From assembly GCF_947496075.1 (NCBI RefSeq), contig NZ_CANMBJ010000002.1:1-64000 (forward strand): 64,000 nucleotides of DNA. Reading direction: 5' to 3'. Made by a program: the position numbers and the translations under genes. The notes below the pieces were generated by a model. It did no database searches and had not been told where the DNA came from. It saw only the letters and a program-made list of their open reading frames with translations. Within the stretch, counting starts at the first letter, position 1. Every line of letters begins with the position of its first letter. The DNA comes from an uncultured Tateyamaria sp. GTDB lineage: Bacteria > Pseudomonadota > Alphaproteobacteria > Rhodobacterales > Rhodobacteraceae. Positions 55,050 through 64,000 of this stretch are shown piece by piece.

Positions 55050-56080
55050 TGGCCAAGACCAATGCGGGCCGGTTTTTCGAAGATTACAGTGTTGGCGATG
55101 TGCTGACGCACGCGGTTCCGAGGACGGTCGGGGCAGGCGAGCGGGCGCTGTACCATGCGCTCTACCCGGCGCGGCACGCTCTGTACTCGTCAGACACGTT
55201 TGCACAGGCGTGCGGGCTGGCCGCGTCGCCGCTGGATGACATGATCGCTTTTCACACTGTCTTTGGTAAAACCGTCCCGGATGTTTCGCTGAATGCCGTT
55301 GCAAATCTGGGCTACGCCGAAGGACGGTGGCTACAGCCGGTGTGGCCCGGTGACACGCTTACCTCGCAATCCGAGGTGATTGGGGTCAAGCAGAACTCGA
55401 ACGGTAGGTCCGGCGTGGTCTACGTGCGGACGACCGGGCGGAACCAGCGGGACGAGGCGGTTCTGGAATATGTGCGCTGGGTGATGGTGCGGAAGGGCGA
55501 TCTGGATGCGCCAGCGCCTGAGACGGTTGTGCCCGACTTGAACAAGGTTGTCCCCGCGGGGACACTTGCGGTGCCCGACGGTTTGACCTTCGAAAACTAC
55601 AATTGCGATCTGGCCGGAGAGCCGCACCGCTGGGGCGACTATGCGGTTGGCGAACAAATCGACCACGTGGACGGCGTGACAATCGAAGAAGCCGAACACA
55701 TGATGGCGACCCGCCTCTGGCAGAACACTGCTAAAGTGCATTTCGACACATCCGCGCGCCCTGACGGGACGCGCTTGATCTATGGCGGGCACGTGATTTC
55801 GATGGCGCGCGCGCTGTCGTTCAACGGGTTGGCCAACACGCAGATGGTCGTGGGCCTGAACGCGGGCGCGCACGCCAACCCTTGTCTGGCGGGTGATACG
55901 GTCCGGGCATGGTCCGAAGTGCTGGACAAGGCCGAAACCTCTGCCCCCGGTGTTGGGGCGATCCGGTTGCGGTTGGTCGCGACCAAGGGCGGCGCGCCGT
56001 TCCAGCTGCGGGGGGAGGACGGCAAGTATCTGCCCGAGGTCTTGCTTGATCTCGATTACTGGGCCCTGATGCCCATGTAA
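55049..56080 (+). CDS. mch: Mesaconyl-CoA hydratase (beta-methylmalyl-CoA dehydratase)
   Basis: 343 residues from ATG 55049 (AGGAG at about 55037). Two MaoC-like hot-dog halves: KTNAGRFFEDYSVGDVLTHA with YHALYPARHALYSSDTFAQA, and HRWGDYAVGEQIDHVDGVTI with TRLWQNTAKVHFDTSARPDG then GGHVISMARALSFNGLANT. This matches Mch of the ethylmalonyl-CoA pathway, which interconverts mesaconyl-C1-CoA and beta-methylmalyl-CoA. It sits with mcl2 as in Rhodobacter. The frame open upstream is shadow. Confidence 0.92.
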   Translation: MAKTNAGRFFEDYSVGDVLTHAVPRTVGAGERALYHALYPARHALYSSDTFAQACGLAASPLDDMIAFHTVFGKTVPDVSLNAVANLGYAEGRWLQPVWPGDTLTSQSEVIGVKQNSNGRSGVVYVRTTGRNQRDEAVLEYVRWVMVRKGDLDAPAPETVVPDLNKVVPAGTLAVPDGLTFENYNCDLAGEPHRWGDYAVGEQIDHVDGVTIEEAEHMMATRLWQNTAKVHFDTSARPDGTRLIYGGHVISMARALSFNGLANTQMVVGLNAGAHANPCLAGDTVRAWSEVLDKAETSAPGVGAIRLRLVATKGGAPFQLRGEDGKYLPEVLLDLDYWALMPM

Positions 56081-56152
56081 GGATGCCGGGGTGACGCGCG
56101 TCTGGCGACGACGCCCCACCCGCCATCCCGCAGGACGCGAAGGAGAGACATC

Positions 56153-56863
56153 ATGCTGCGATACGTGTTGCCGTTTCTGTTGATGCCGGGCATGGCGCTT
56201 GCAGATGAAGAGCGCGAGGCCTTCGTCGAGGCCAATCTTCTGGGGGTTTTCTACCACGAACTAGGGCACGCGCTGATCGACATTCTGGCCCTGCCGGTTT
56301 TTGGTCAGGAAGAGGATGCGGCGGATGTCGCCTCGATCCTGTTGATCGACGGCTTCTATGAGGAAGAGGCAGCACAGGCGTTGGCCTACGATGCAGCCTT
56401 TGGTTTCCTGGGAGAAGCCGCCGCAGCCGCCGGCATCGCCTATTGGGACACGCATGGGCCGGATGAGCAACGCTTTTACAACACGGTGTGCCTGTTCTAC
56501 GGTGCCAACCCCGAAGCGCGCGAGGATTTTGCAATTGACCTTGGGTTGCCGCCAGAGCGCGCAGAAACCTGCCCTCATGAATTCGCACTGGCGCTCGACA
56601 GTTGGGGCCCGGCCTTTGACGAAATCGCGGGGCAGGGCAATACGATCCAGTTCGATCACGGTGGGCATGCCCTGCTGACAACGGACGTTATGCGGGCCGA
56701 GGTTGCCGCACTGAACGATGACTTCGATCTGCCCATCACGCTGACAGTCCGGGTCGAGGAATGTGGCGAGGCCAATGCGTTTTATGACCTTGGCACCACC
56801 GAAATCATCATGTGCACAGAGTTCGAAGACCATCTGCGCACGCTTTATGACGCGCTTGAGTGA
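56153..56863 (+). CDS. DUF4344-type secreted metallopeptidase-like protein
   Basis: 236 residues. Signal peptide MLRYVLPFLLMPGMALA, then a zinc-type motif FYHELGHALIDIL (HExxH-like HELGH), EEDAADVASILLIDGF with a further acidic ligand, WDTHGPDEQRFYNTVCLFYG, ERAETCPHEFA and a C-terminal strand region. This is the DUF4344 putative metallopeptidase plan. Probably periplasmic; substrate unknown. Confidence 0.83.
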   Translation: MLRYVLPFLLMPGMALADEEREAFVEANLLGVFYHELGHALIDILALPVFGQEEDAADVASILLIDGFYEEEAAQALAYDAAFGFLGEAAAAAGIAYWDTHGPDEQRFYNTVCLFYGANPEAREDFAIDLGLPPERAETCPHEFALALDSWGPAFDEIAGQGNTIQFDHGGHALLTTDVMRAEVAALNDDFDLPITLTVRVEECGEANAFYDLGTTEIIMCTEFEDHLRTLYDALE

Positions 56864-56913
56864 CCGTACGTTTGTGAAGTGCACTGTGTGACAGGACGCG
56901 CTAGGCTTCTGTC

Positions 56914-57573
56914 ATGTGGCGCTTGGCTTCCATCTGTCTGACATTGGCGTCGCCAGCGCGCGCGTGCGAGTTGGCGCTGCTTTTGGCTGTGGATGTGTCA
57001 GGCTCGGTTGATGCCGATGAATATCGTATCCAGATGGATGGTGTGGCCCATGCGTTGCGGGACGGGATCGTGGCCGATGCCCTGATTGCGCAAAATGCGC
57101 AAGTGAGCCTTGTGCAATGGACGGGTGCTTCCCGTCAGCGTCAGACAGTGCCATGGACAGCCATCCAGACCTATCAGGACGTGTTGACACTTGCCGACCG
57201 GATCGAAGGTGACGCGCGCGTCTGGCGGAACTACTCGACGGCCATTGGTGAAGCGCTGGCTGTGTCACGTGTGTCCTTTGCCCCCGTGGCTCACTGCCAG
57301 CGCAAAGTGATCGACGTGTCCGGCGATGGGGTCTCGAACGAAGGGGTGGAGCCGGCGACGCAGCGCAAAGTGCTTACGCAGGACAACATCACGGTGAACG
57401 CCATCGCGATTGAGACCGACGATACGGATCTGACGGCGTATTTCTTTGAAAACGTGATCACCGGGCCTGGCGCTTTTGTGGTCACAGCCCAGGGATTCGA
57501 GGACTACCCCGAGCAGATCAAACGCAAGCTACAACGTGAGACGACAAAACAGGTGACTTATTCTGCACAGTGA
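56914..57573 (+). CDS. DUF1194-type secreted von Willebrand factor A-like protein
   Basis: 219 residues. A short signal segment (MWRLASICLTLASPARA) precedes CELALLLAVDVSGSVDADEY, the MIDAS DxSxS metal site; SLVQWTGASRQRQTVPW, RNYSTAIGEALAVS (second MIDAS Thr) and KVIDVSGDGVSNEG (Asp) complete the VWA fold. DUF1194 is common in Rhodobacteraceae; the ligand is unknown. It is immediately upstream of the sdh operator region. Confidence 0.87.
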   Translation: MWRLASICLTLASPARACELALLLAVDVSGSVDADEYRIQMDGVAHALRDGIVADALIAQNAQVSLVQWTGASRQRQTVPWTAIQTYQDVLTLADRIEGDARVWRNYSTAIGEALAVSRVSFAPVAHCQRKVIDVSGDGVSNEGVEPATQRKVLTQDNITVNAIAIETDDTDLTAYFFENVITGPGAFVVTAQGFEDYPEQIKRKLQRETTKQVTYSAQ

Positions 57574-57581
57574 CCAATCTT

Positions 57582-57610
57582 GTGATCACACGCATTTCAA
57601 CCGTGATCAC
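57582..57610 (+). promoter_or_regulatory. Double GTGATCAC operator upstream of sdhC
   Basis: GTGATCAC at 57582–57589 and 57603–57610, 13 bases apart, ends 114 bases before the sdhC start. Aligned in the direction of transcription it shares TTGTGATCACACG, ATTT and the second GTGATCAC with the sucC site. A partial GATCACAAA also occurs just before sdhC (about 57708–57716). Confidence 0.75.
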
Positions 57611-57724
57611 GTTTGCGCAGAATCCTGCAAATGCGCCAAAAAACCGCGCCAATTGTGAAGGCGTCGCGCGTGACATGTCTGTAAAAAGAGGTATCAAGAA
57701 GCAACCGATCACAAAGGATGCACA

Positions 57725-58108
57725 ATGGCAGACGTCAACCGGGGCAATCGCCCGCTTTCGCCGCACCTGCAAATCTACCGCCCACAGTGGACATCGATGT
57801 CGTCCATTATGGTGCGCATCACCGGGATAGGCTGCCTGATCGCCTCTGTGCTTGTGGTTGCTTGGCTCTTGGCCGCTGCATCATCCGAGGCTGCATTTGC
57901 CGTGGTTGATGGTCTGCTGCGCAGCGTGCTCGGCAATCTGGTCCTGATCGCAGCAGTGTGGGGCATCTTTTATCACATGCTGGGTCGGCTGCGTCACGTG
58001 TTGTGGGACTTCGGCCATTTTATCCAGGTCCCCGTGTCCGAAGACATGGCCAAGGGCATGTTCATTCTGGCCACGTTGCTGACCGTTTTTGTTGTGATCG
58101 CAGTTTAG
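57725..58108 (+). CDS. sdhC: Succinate dehydrogenase cytochrome b556 subunit
   Basis: 127 residues. RPLSPHLQIYRPQWTSMSSI (the SPHL.IY motif), MVRITGIG, and HMLGRLRHVLWDFGHF with haem-ligand His, plus three membrane helices, identify SdhC. It anchors the SdhAB dimer and reduces ubiquinone. AAAGGA lies just before the ATG. It is the first gene of sdhC–D–A–x–x–B. Confidence 0.94.
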   Translation: MADVNRGNRPLSPHLQIYRPQWTSMSSIMVRITGIGCLIASVLVVAWLLAAASSEAAFAVVDGLLRSVLGNLVLIAAVWGIFYHMLGRLRHVLWDFGHFIQVPVSEDMAKGMFILATLLTVFVVIAV

Positions 58109-58121
58109 GAGGGGGTTCGAT

Positions 58122-58493
58122 ATGCGCTTTTTGACAGACCGCAAACGCGCCATGGGCCTGGGGTCCGGACGTGAAGGTACACACCATCATTGGCAGATGA
58201 TGGTCAGTTCGATCCTGCTTGTGCCGCTCGTGCCAATCCTTGTCATCCTGTTCGCGTCGGCCCTTGGCGGCAGTCATGCCGAAGTTGTGGACTTCTTCAG
58301 CCGTCCCATCCCGGCCATTCTGATGGGGCTATCCTTGATCGTGATCGTGCTGCACCTGATGCGTGAAGCACATGCGGCGATCGAGGATTACGTTCATGGG
58401 ACAGCTGGCAAGTTGACGTTAATCGCAACCACCGCATTTGCCTACACTATGATCGCGGCAGGCCTGTTTGCGATCGCGCGCATCGCGCTTTGA
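58122..58493 (+). CDS. sdhD: Succinate dehydrogenase hydrophobic membrane anchor subunit
   Basis: 123 residues with three helices. MRFLTDRKRAMGLGSGREGT and HHHWQMMVSSILLVPLVPIL fit SdhD of alphaproteobacteria, and LMREAHAAIEDYVHG carries the conserved His and quinone-site residues. It follows sdhC by 13 bases with AGGAGG before the ATG. Confidence 0.93.
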   Translation: MRFLTDRKRAMGLGSGREGTHHHWQMMVSSILLVPLVPILVILFASALGGSHAEVVDFFSRPIPAILMGLSLIVIVLHLMREAHAAIEDYVHGTAGKLTLIATTAFAYTMIAAGLFAIARIAL

Positions 58494-58542
58494 AATAACC
58501 AAGCGCGCTTCGCCAGCGCCGCTGTGAAACGAGGAGGCCGAA

Positions 58543-60348
58543 ATGGCTGCATATGATTACGAGACGCATGAATATGACGTCGTGGTCGTTGGTGCCGGTG
58601 GCGCTGGACTGCGCGCGACATTGGGCATGGCCGAGCAAGGCTTGCGCACCGCTTGCGTGACAAAAGTGTTCCCGACGCGCTCACACACCGTTGCGGCACA
58701 GGGCGGCATCGCGGCGTCCCTGTCCAACATGGGGCCCGATAACTGGCAGTGGCACATGTATGACACGGTCAAGGGCTCGGACTGGCTGGGTGACACGGAC
58801 GCGATGGAATACCTCGCTCGCGAAGCGCCCAAGGCGGTTTATGAACTGGAACATTACGGCGTGCCGTTTTCCCGCACGGAAGAGGGCAAGATCTACCAAC
58901 GGCCATTCGGCGGCCACACCACCGAATTTGGCGAAGGACCGCCCGTGCAGCGCACCTGCGCCGCGGCCGACCGGACCGGCCACGCGATCCTGCACACCCT
59001 CTATGGCCAGTCGCTGAAGAACAACGCGGAATTCTACATCGAATACTTCGCCATCGACCTGATCATGTCCGAGGATGGTGTTTGTCAGGGTGTGCTGTGC
59101 TGGAAGCTGGATGACGGCACGATGCACTTGTTCGCCGCCAAGATGGTTGTGCTGGCAACTGGCGGTTATGGCCGTGCTTATTTCTCTGCCACTTCGGCCC
59201 ATACCTGCACCGGCGATGGCGGTGGCATGACGGCCCGCGCCGGTCTTCCGCTGCAGGATATGGAGTTCGTACAATTCCACCCCACCGGCATCTACGGCTC
59301 GGGCTGCCTGATCACCGAAGGCGCACGGGGCGAGGGCGGATACCTCACCAACTCGGAAGGCGAGCGGTTCATGGAACGCTACGCACCGACCTACAAGGAC
59401 CTCGCATCGCGTGACGTGGTATCCCGCTGCATGACCATGGAAATCCGCGAAGGGCGCGGCGTGGGTGCCGATGGTGATCACATTCACCTGCACCTCAACC
59501 ACCTGCCGCCCGAAACACTGGCCGAACGCCTGCCGGGCATCTCGGAAAGCGCGCGCATCTTCGCGGGCGTGGACCTGACCAAGGAACCGATCCCGGTTCT
59601 GCCCACGGTGCACTACAACATGGGCGGCATCCCCACGAACTACTGGGGCGAAGTGCTGGCACCAACCAAGGACAATCCCGACAACGTCTCGCCCGGCCTG
59701 ATGGCCGTGGGTGAAGCGGGCTGTGCCTCGGTGCACGGTGCCAACCGTCTGGGCTCCAACTCGCTGATCGACCTTGTGGTGTTCGGTCGTGCCGCTGCCA
59801 TCCGGGCCAAAGACGTGGTCGACGCCGATGCACCAGTGCCCACGCCCAGCAAACGCGCGATCGAGGCTGCGTTCAGCCGCTTTGACGGTCTGCGCTACGC
59901 GAAGGGCCACGTGCCTACCGCCGAGTTGCGGCTTGAAATGCAGCGTACCATGCAAGCGGACGCCGCCGTCTTCCGCACAGACAAAACGCTGGCGGAAGGC
60001 GAAGAGAAGATGAAGGGCGTGGCCGGCAAGCTGGATGACCTGCAAGTCACCGATACGTCGCTGGTCTGGAACTCCGACCTGATGGAAACGCTTGAGCTGA
60101 CCAACCTCATGCCGAACGCTGTGGCCACCATCACGGCGGCAGCGGCACGCAAGGAAAGCCGCGGCGCCCACGCGCACGAGGATTACCCCGACCGCGATGA
60201 CGAGAATTGGCGCAAGCACTCTTTGATCTGGTTTGAAGGCAATCAGGCGAGCCTTGGGTTCCGTGGTGTGCACCTGCAACCGCTGACCAGCCACAACGAT
60301 GGCGGCATTGACCTCAAGAAAATCGCGCCCAAGGCGCGGGTCTACTAA
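58543..60348 (+). CDS. sdhA: Succinate dehydrogenase flavoprotein subunit
   Basis: 601 residues. The FAD site [20 protein letters not shown], the flavin-linked His in [13 protein letters not shown] (His48), [29 protein letters not shown] and [20 protein letters not shown] are all diagnostic. It oxidises succinate to fumarate and hands electrons to SdhB. The gene is unusually separated from sdhB by a sulfotransferase-like gene and a small lipoprotein gene. Confidence 0.97.
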   Translation: MAAYDYETHEYDVVVVGAGGAGLRATLGMAEQGLRTACVTKVFPTRSHTVAAQGGIAASLSNMGPDNWQWHMYDTVKGSDWLGDTDAMEYLAREAPKAVYELEHYGVPFSRTEEGKIYQRPFGGHTTEFGEGPPVQRTCAAADRTGHAILHTLYGQSLKNNAEFYIEYFAIDLIMSEDGVCQGVLCWKLDDGTMHLFAAKMVVLATGGYGRAYFSATSAHTCTGDGGGMTARAGLPLQDMEFVQFHPTGIYGSGCLITEGARGEGGYLTNSEGERFMERYAPTYKDLASRDVVSRCMTMEIREGRGVGADGDHIHLHLNHLPPETLAERLPGISESARIFAGVDLTKEPIPVLPTVHYNMGGIPTNYWGEVLAPTKDNPDNVSPGLMAVGEAGCASVHGANRLGSNSLIDLVVFGRAAAIRAKDVVDADAPVPTPSKRAIEAAFSRFDGLRYAKGHVPTAELRLEMQRTMQADAAVFRTDKTLAEGEEKMKGVAGKLDDLQVTDTSLVWNSDLMETLELTNLMPNAVATITAAAARKESRGAHAHEDYPDRDDENWRKHSLIWFEGNQASLGFRGVHLQPLTSHNDGGIDLKKIAPKARVY

Positions 60349-60355
60349 GCCCCGC

Positions 60356-61183
60356 ATGGCCCACGCGGTACGCAGCACGGATGATGTGGCACTCGTCCCC
60401 GGACGGGTGCTGCGCGTCTATGGCATGCGCCGCTCGGGCAACCATGCGCTGATTGATTGGATCATGCGGAACACCAGCGGCGGTGGGCTGTTCCTGAACA
60501 ACTGCAAACCGGGCCGCGACCCACTGGAAACAACGCGCGCCGTCACCGTCTATCGCGACGGTACACAGCTGGACCTGCCAGGCCGGGAAACCAGGATTGC
60601 CGCGGCAGGCGACGCGCCCACAGCGCTCGTATCCTACGAGGACCGCATGCCGCCGCTTGAGCACAAACCGCTCTATGCAGCGCCCGAAACTTGCGTGATC
60701 ATATACCGCAGCTTCTTGCATTGGGCCGCGTCTCTGCTGCGCAAGATCCAGGGCAATCCGGGCTACGGTCCCGTTGATCGGATGCGGGTGATGATGAACG
60801 CCGTCAACACCTATGGCACGATGCTTGAGCGGGTGCAGGACGGTGACGTCGTACCGCTGCTCTATGACCGCTGGAATACCGAGGACAGTTATCGTGCCGA
60901 GATGGCGGCGCGCCTCGACTTGCCGGGGCGCGACCTGACCAAGGGGCGGGTCCAAAGCTACGGCGGTGGCTCGTCCTTTCAGGGCAAGTCGGTGGCCCCC
61001 GAAACACTTACAACGGATCAACGCGCCGCCCAGATGGCAGATGATCTTGAGTATCAGCTGATCCTGTGGACAGCGGCCCGCGACCCCCATTTCATCGCGC
61101 GGCTGGCCGAGGTGTTTCCCGAAGACGCGCTGCGCCTGTCCGATCTGCTACGCACCGCCAAAGCCGAGGTAACCCTGACATGA
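60356..61183 (+). CDS. P-loop sulfotransferase-like protein inside the sdh operon
   Basis: 275 residues from ATG 60356, seven bases after the sdhA stop. The N-terminal VLRVYGMRRSGNHALIDWIM resembles the PAPS-binding loop of sulfotransferase-like proteins (RSGxHALxxW), and CVIIYRSFLHWAASLLRKIQ corresponds to the second nucleotide-binding helix. C-terminal LWTAARDPHFIARLAEVFP is helical. No signal peptide. Its stop overlaps the lipoprotein start (ATGA). The acceptor is unknown; co-expression with Sdh does not by itself mean a role in respiration. Confidence 0.65.
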   Translation: MAHAVRSTDDVALVPGRVLRVYGMRRSGNHALIDWIMRNTSGGGLFLNNCKPGRDPLETTRAVTVYRDGTQLDLPGRETRIAAAGDAPTALVSYEDRMPPLEHKPLYAAPETCVIIYRSFLHWAASLLRKIQGNPGYGPVDRMRVMMNAVNTYGTMLERVQDGDVVPLLYDRWNTEDSYRAEMAARLDLPGRDLTKGRVQSYGGGSSFQGKSVAPETLTTDQRAAQMADDLEYQLILWTAARDPHFIARLAEVFPEDALRLSDLLRTAKAEVTLT

Positions 61184-61509
61184 TCCGCGCCGCCGCCCTT
61201 GTTGCTCTCCTGACGCTTACCGCTTGCGAAGAAACCACCCAAGCGGTGGACAACGTCGCGCGCCGCAGCGCCAAGGCCGCTGTGTCGGAAACCATAGTCA
61301 CCCGCTTCCCGGCGGTGCCGAAACAGGCAGTCACGCCCTTTACCGACTGCATCATCGACAACGCTTCAGCGCGTGAGATCGGTGAATTTGCCAAGGACGC
61401 CGTGATCGGCGTCTCAGAAACAACCGCTGCTCTGGTACGCTCTGTGCTTGAGCGGCAACAGACACAACAGTGCATCGTCGGGGCAGGTCTCTCTGTCCTG
61501 ACCGCGTGA
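61180..61509 (+). CDS. Small lipoprotein inside the sdh operon
   Basis: 109 residues from ATG 61180, overlapping the upstream stop. Signal and lipobox [20 protein letters not shown], then [40 protein letters not shown] and [20 protein letters not shown] with a likely disulfide pair. Located 13 bases before sdhB. Similar small lipoproteins seem to accompany sdhB in related bacteria, but the role is unknown. Confidence 0.75.
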   Translation: MIRAAALVALLTLTACEETTQAVDNVARRSAKAAVSETIVTRFPAVPKQAVTPFTDCIIDNASAREIGEFAKDAVIGVSETTAALVRSVLERQQTQQCIVGAGLSVLTA

Positions 61510-61522
61510 AAGGAGAACCGCA

Positions 61523-62302
61523 ATGGTCCAACTGACGCTTCCCAAGAACTCTCGCATGACGACAGGCAAAACCTGGCCCAAACCCGAAGGTGCCACCAAC
61601 GTGCGCAAGTTCAGCATCTACCGCTGGAACCCCGATGACGGGAAAAACCCGCAGGTCGACACCTATTTCGTCGACATGGACACCTGTGGCCCGATGATCC
61701 TGGACGCGCTGATCAAGATCAAGAACGAGATCGACCCGACCCTGACCTTCCGTCGCTCCTGCCGCGAAGGCATCTGCGGATCCTGTGCGATGAACATCGA
61801 CGGCATCAACACGCTCGCCTGCATCTACGGCATGGACGAGGTGAAGGGCGACGTCAAAATCTACCCGCTGCCGCACATGCCCGTGGTCAAGGACCTGATC
61901 CCTGACCTCACGCATTTCTATGCGCAGCATGCGTCGATCATGCCCTGGCTGGAAACCAAGACGAACCGCCCGGCGAAAGAGTGGAAGCAGTCGATCGAAG
62001 ACCGCAAGAAGCTGGACGGCCTCTATGAATGCGTGATGTGCGCCTCCTGCTCGACAGCGTGCCCCAGCTACTGGTGGAATGGTGACCGCTACCTCGGGCC
62101 AGCAGCCCTGCTACACGCTTACCGCTGGATCATCGACAGCCGGGACGAGGCGACAGGCGAACGGCTCGACGATCTTGAGGATCCGTTCAAGCTCTATCGC
62201 TGCCATACGATCATGAACTGCGCCAAGACATGTCCCAAGGGCCTGAACCCAGCAGAGGCGATTGCCAACATCAAGCAGATGATGGTCGAACGTACCGTCT
62301 GA
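61523..62302 (+). CDS. sdhB: Succinate dehydrogenase iron–sulfur subunit
   Basis: 259 residues. The [2Fe-2S] cluster ligands are Cys80, 85, 88 and 100 ([16 protein letters not shown]). The [4Fe-4S]/[3Fe-4S] sites are [15 protein letters not shown] and [17 protein letters not shown]. It passes electrons from SdhA to the membrane quinone site. It has a normal length and is preceded by AAAGGAG. Confidence 0.97.
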   Translation: MVQLTLPKNSRMTTGKTWPKPEGATNVRKFSIYRWNPDDGKNPQVDTYFVDMDTCGPMILDALIKIKNEIDPTLTFRRSCREGICGSCAMNIDGINTLACIYGMDEVKGDVKIYPLPHMPVVKDLIPDLTHFYAQHASIMPWLETKTNRPAKEWKQSIEDRKKLDGLYECVMCASCSTACPSYWWNGDRYLGPAALLHAYRWIIDSRDEATGERLDDLEDPFKLYRCHTIMNCAKTCPKGLNPAEAIANIKQMMVERTV

Positions 62303-62309
62303 TGCGGGT

Positions 62310-63008
62310 ATGAACGACGTCTGGGCGGCCCTTCTGCTGGCAACACTTGCAGGCGGATCGATCCCGCTGGGCGCTTGGATTGCGACATTCAACGCCGCTT
62401 GGCCCAACTGGCTCAAGACCGAAGCGCGTCACGGCGTGATTGCATTCGGGGCCGGCGCGCTCTTGGCCGCCGTCGCACTAGTGCTGGTCCCCGAAGGCAC
62501 GGAGCGGCTTGGGCCCGGCGCGGCCCTTGGCTGGTTCTTTGCAGGCGGTGTCGCTTTCGCCGTGATTGACCGGGCGCTGTCGCGGGCAGGGGGCAAATTC
62601 GCGCAGTTTCTCGCCATGATGATGGATTACCTGCCCGAGGCGATGGCGCTCGGCGCCCTTATCTCGGGCGATCTTGGCACCGCGCTCCTTGTGGCGGGGC
62701 TTATTGCGCTGCAGAACCTGCCCGAAGGCTTCAATGCCATGCGCGAATTGTCAGAAGATGGCCCCGCGCCGCTTTGGCTCTTTGTACTGATGGTCCCGCT
62801 TGGTCCACTGGCCGCTTATGTCGGGGTTTCTCTGCCGCCCTCGCAAGAGCATGTGATCGGTGCAGTCATGATGCTGGCCTCGGGTGGCATACTTTTCCTG
62901 ATGTTCCAGGATATCGCACCGCAGGTGCCATTGAAGAACGCGCATCTGCCGACACTGGGCGCTGTGTGCGGCTTTGGCCTTGGATTGGCCGGCGACCTGC
63001 TGATTTAG
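62310..63008 (+). CDS. ZIP-family divalent-cation transporter-like protein
   Basis: 232 residues with about eight short helices. The ZIP core is recognisable in helices 4–5 as MDYLPEAMALGALISG and LIALQNLPEGFNAMRELSED, but both positions that are usually His (HxxPE and HNxPEG) are Tyr/Asp and Gln here. This suggests altered metal selectivity or a non-zinc substrate. It starts eight bases after sdhB and probably shares its transcript. Confidence 0.75.
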   Translation: MNDVWAALLLATLAGGSIPLGAWIATFNAAWPNWLKTEARHGVIAFGAGALLAAVALVLVPEGTERLGPGAALGWFFAGGVAFAVIDRALSRAGGKFAQFLAMMMDYLPEAMALGALISGDLGTALLVAGLIALQNLPEGFNAMRELSEDGPAPLWLFVLMVPLGPLAAYVGVSLPPSQEHVIGAVMMLASGGILFLMFQDIAPQVPLKNAHLPTLGAVCGFGLGLAGDLLI

Positions 63009-63101
63009 ACCATTGAGCCCAACGTATCCTACCTCCGCACAGCCCGGCTGCCGCCGAAGGCCGATTTGTGATACCCTGCGTCCAATCAAACGGGGGTGGA
63101 C

Positions 63102-64000
63102 ATGTCGGATATCACCATTCTCATCGGCACGACCAAGGGTGCGTTTCTTTTGCACAGTGCCACGCGCGACACCTGGAAACTGACAGGACCACATTGTGAC
63201 GGCTGGGCCATCAACCATGTGATTGGTGATCCGAAGACAGGCCATATCTGGGCCGGTGGTGGCAATACTTTCAGCGGCGCCGGGATCTGGCGGTCTGACG
63301 ATGGCGGGGCGACATGGCAGCTGTCCAAACTCTCGAAAGGAGAGATGGACAGCTGGGCCGAAGACAATCCGGATGAGGCGGCCCTTTTCGGCTGGACGGC
63401 GCACGACACCAGCTTTGATGGCGATGTCACCGCGATCTGGTCCCTGTCACTGGCCAACGGGCGGCTCATGGCAGGTGGCAATCCCGGCCGCCTTTACGAA
63501 AGCGCCGATGGCGGCCAGAACTGGACCCGCAACGATGCGCTCAGCGACCATGACACGCGCGACAGCTGGAACCCTGGCGGGGCGGGGCTGGTCCTGCACA
63601 CGATTGTCCGCGATCCCAAGGATGACGCCAAGATGTGGGTGGGGATCTCGGCGGCAGGCGTTTTTGCGACCGAGGATGGTGGCGCCACATGGGACCGGCG
63701 CAACCGGCTCTCCAATGCCGAAAGCTGCGGCCACAATGCACATCCGGCAGCACCCCGCGATGGCGAAACCGGGCATTGCGTTCATAACTTTGTCCGCGCC
63801 AGCACGGATGTGCTCTATCAGCAAAACCATCACGGGGTCTGGCGGTCGTCCGATGACGGCCGCAGTTGGGAGGATATCACCGAAGGACTGCCCTCGACCT
63901 TCGGGTTTCCCATCGCCGTACACCCCCACAAGCCACAGATGATCTGGACCTTGCCGCTCAACGGTGACAGCGACGGGCGCTATCCCCCCGATGCCAGCGC
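63102..64000 (+). CDS. Asp-box (BNR) beta-propeller protein, N-terminal part
   Basis: About 300 residues are visible from ATG 63102; the gene runs off the right edge. Four Asp-box repeats S/TxDxGxxW are seen: SDDGGATW, SADGGQNW, TEDGGATW and SSDDGRSW, each followed by a strand, as in sialidase/sortilin-like propellers. No signal peptide. GTTKGAFLLHS at the start is typical of bacterial exo-alpha-sialidase-like annotations, but catalytic Arg-triad residues cannot be judged and hydrolase activity is unproven. Confidence 0.8.
   Translation, partial: MSDITILIGTTKGAFLLHSATRDTWKLTGPHCDGWAINHVIGDPKTGHIWAGGGNTFSGAGIWRSDDGGATWQLSKLSKGEMDSWAEDNPDEAALFGWTAHDTSFDGDVTAIWSLSLANGRLMAGGNPGRLYESADGGQNWTRNDALSDHDTRDSWNPGGAGLVLHTIVRDPKDDAKMWVGISAAGVFATEDGGATWDRRNRLSNAESCGHNAHPAAPRDGETGHCVHNFVRASTDVLYQQNHHGVWRSSDDGRSWEDITEGLPSTFGFPIAVHPHKPQMIWTLPLNGDSDGRYPPDAS

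Noticed and set aside
59473-59480. Single GTGATCAC inside sdhA
   Set aside because: A lone copy within coding sequence without its 13-base-spaced partner; expected by chance.
58681-60378. 565-codon open frame antisense to sdhA
   Set aside because: It mirrors sdhA exactly; high third-position GC keeps the antisense frame open. No motif or start context.

Overview
The window looks like chromosome of a marine Rhodobacteraceae (Roseobacter-group) alphaproteobacterium. The evidence is the TCA-cycle supercluster order (lpdA–MAPEG–MAPEG–sucB–sucA–sucD–sucC–mdh–mcl2–mch–sdhCDAB), a DUF4175/TIGR02302 protein, a Hint-domain protein, DUF1194 and DUF4344 proteins, ftsEX–plsC, and fairly GC-rich coding sequence with heavy use of ATGA/TGATG gene overlaps. 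No IS element, CRISPR array or prophage is visible.

Layout. (1) 1–4.1 kb: the 3' end of tuf with its terminator, a secreted TPR protein whose reading frame breaks at a run of nine G, a MaoC/HTD2-type hydratase plus a class III CoA-transferase resembling the Meh/Mct pair of the 3-hydroxypropionate bicycle, and tRNA-Trp. (2) 4.3–12.9 kb: an FMO + SDR operon divergent from a TetR-family regulator, then a complete oligopeptide/dipeptide ABC importer (oppA–B–C–D–F order, minus strand). (3) 12.9–25.1 kb: an accessory, partly decaying region. It holds 1.1 kb of gene-free DNA rich in inverted repeats, a tandem pair of AidA/PixA-family proteins (the first interrupted by an ochre codon), an orphan periplasmic binding protein with a membrane protein, a membrane-protein pseudogene with three in-frame stops and a frameshift, a Pho-box-preceded SLC13 transporter with glycerate kinase, an LpxR-like lipid A deacylase, a Hint protein, a sterol-desaturase-like enzyme, and a tyrosine phosphatase pseudogene that has lost its catalytic Cys. 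(4) 25–36 kb: housekeeping genes, namely a TlpA thioredoxin, argH, lysA, the TIGR02302 protein, a zinc-ribbon protein, ftsE–ftsX–plsC, a PPOX flavoprotein and a fasciclin lipoprotein.

(5) 36–64 kb: the TCA and ethylmalonyl-CoA-pathway block. lpdA, sucB, sucA, sucD and sucC run leftward, followed to the right by mdh, mcl2, mch and sdhCDAB. Small uncharacterised envelope proteins sit between sucD and sucC and between sdhA and sdhB. The sucC and sdhC promoters each carry GTGATCAC twice with exactly 13 bases between, about 115 bases upstream of the start codon, which I read as a shared operator for a TCA-cycle regulator. The window ends inside an Asp-box (BNR) beta-propeller protein.

How the genes work together. 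SucAB–LpdA, SucCD, SdhCDAB and Mdh carry 2-oxoglutarate to oxaloacetate. Mch and Mcl2 belong to acetyl-CoA and glyoxylate assimilation by the ethylmalonyl-CoA pathway. The distant mct/meh-like pair could extend mesaconyl-CoA metabolism towards citramalyl-CoA. All assignments come from reading the sequence without database searches.
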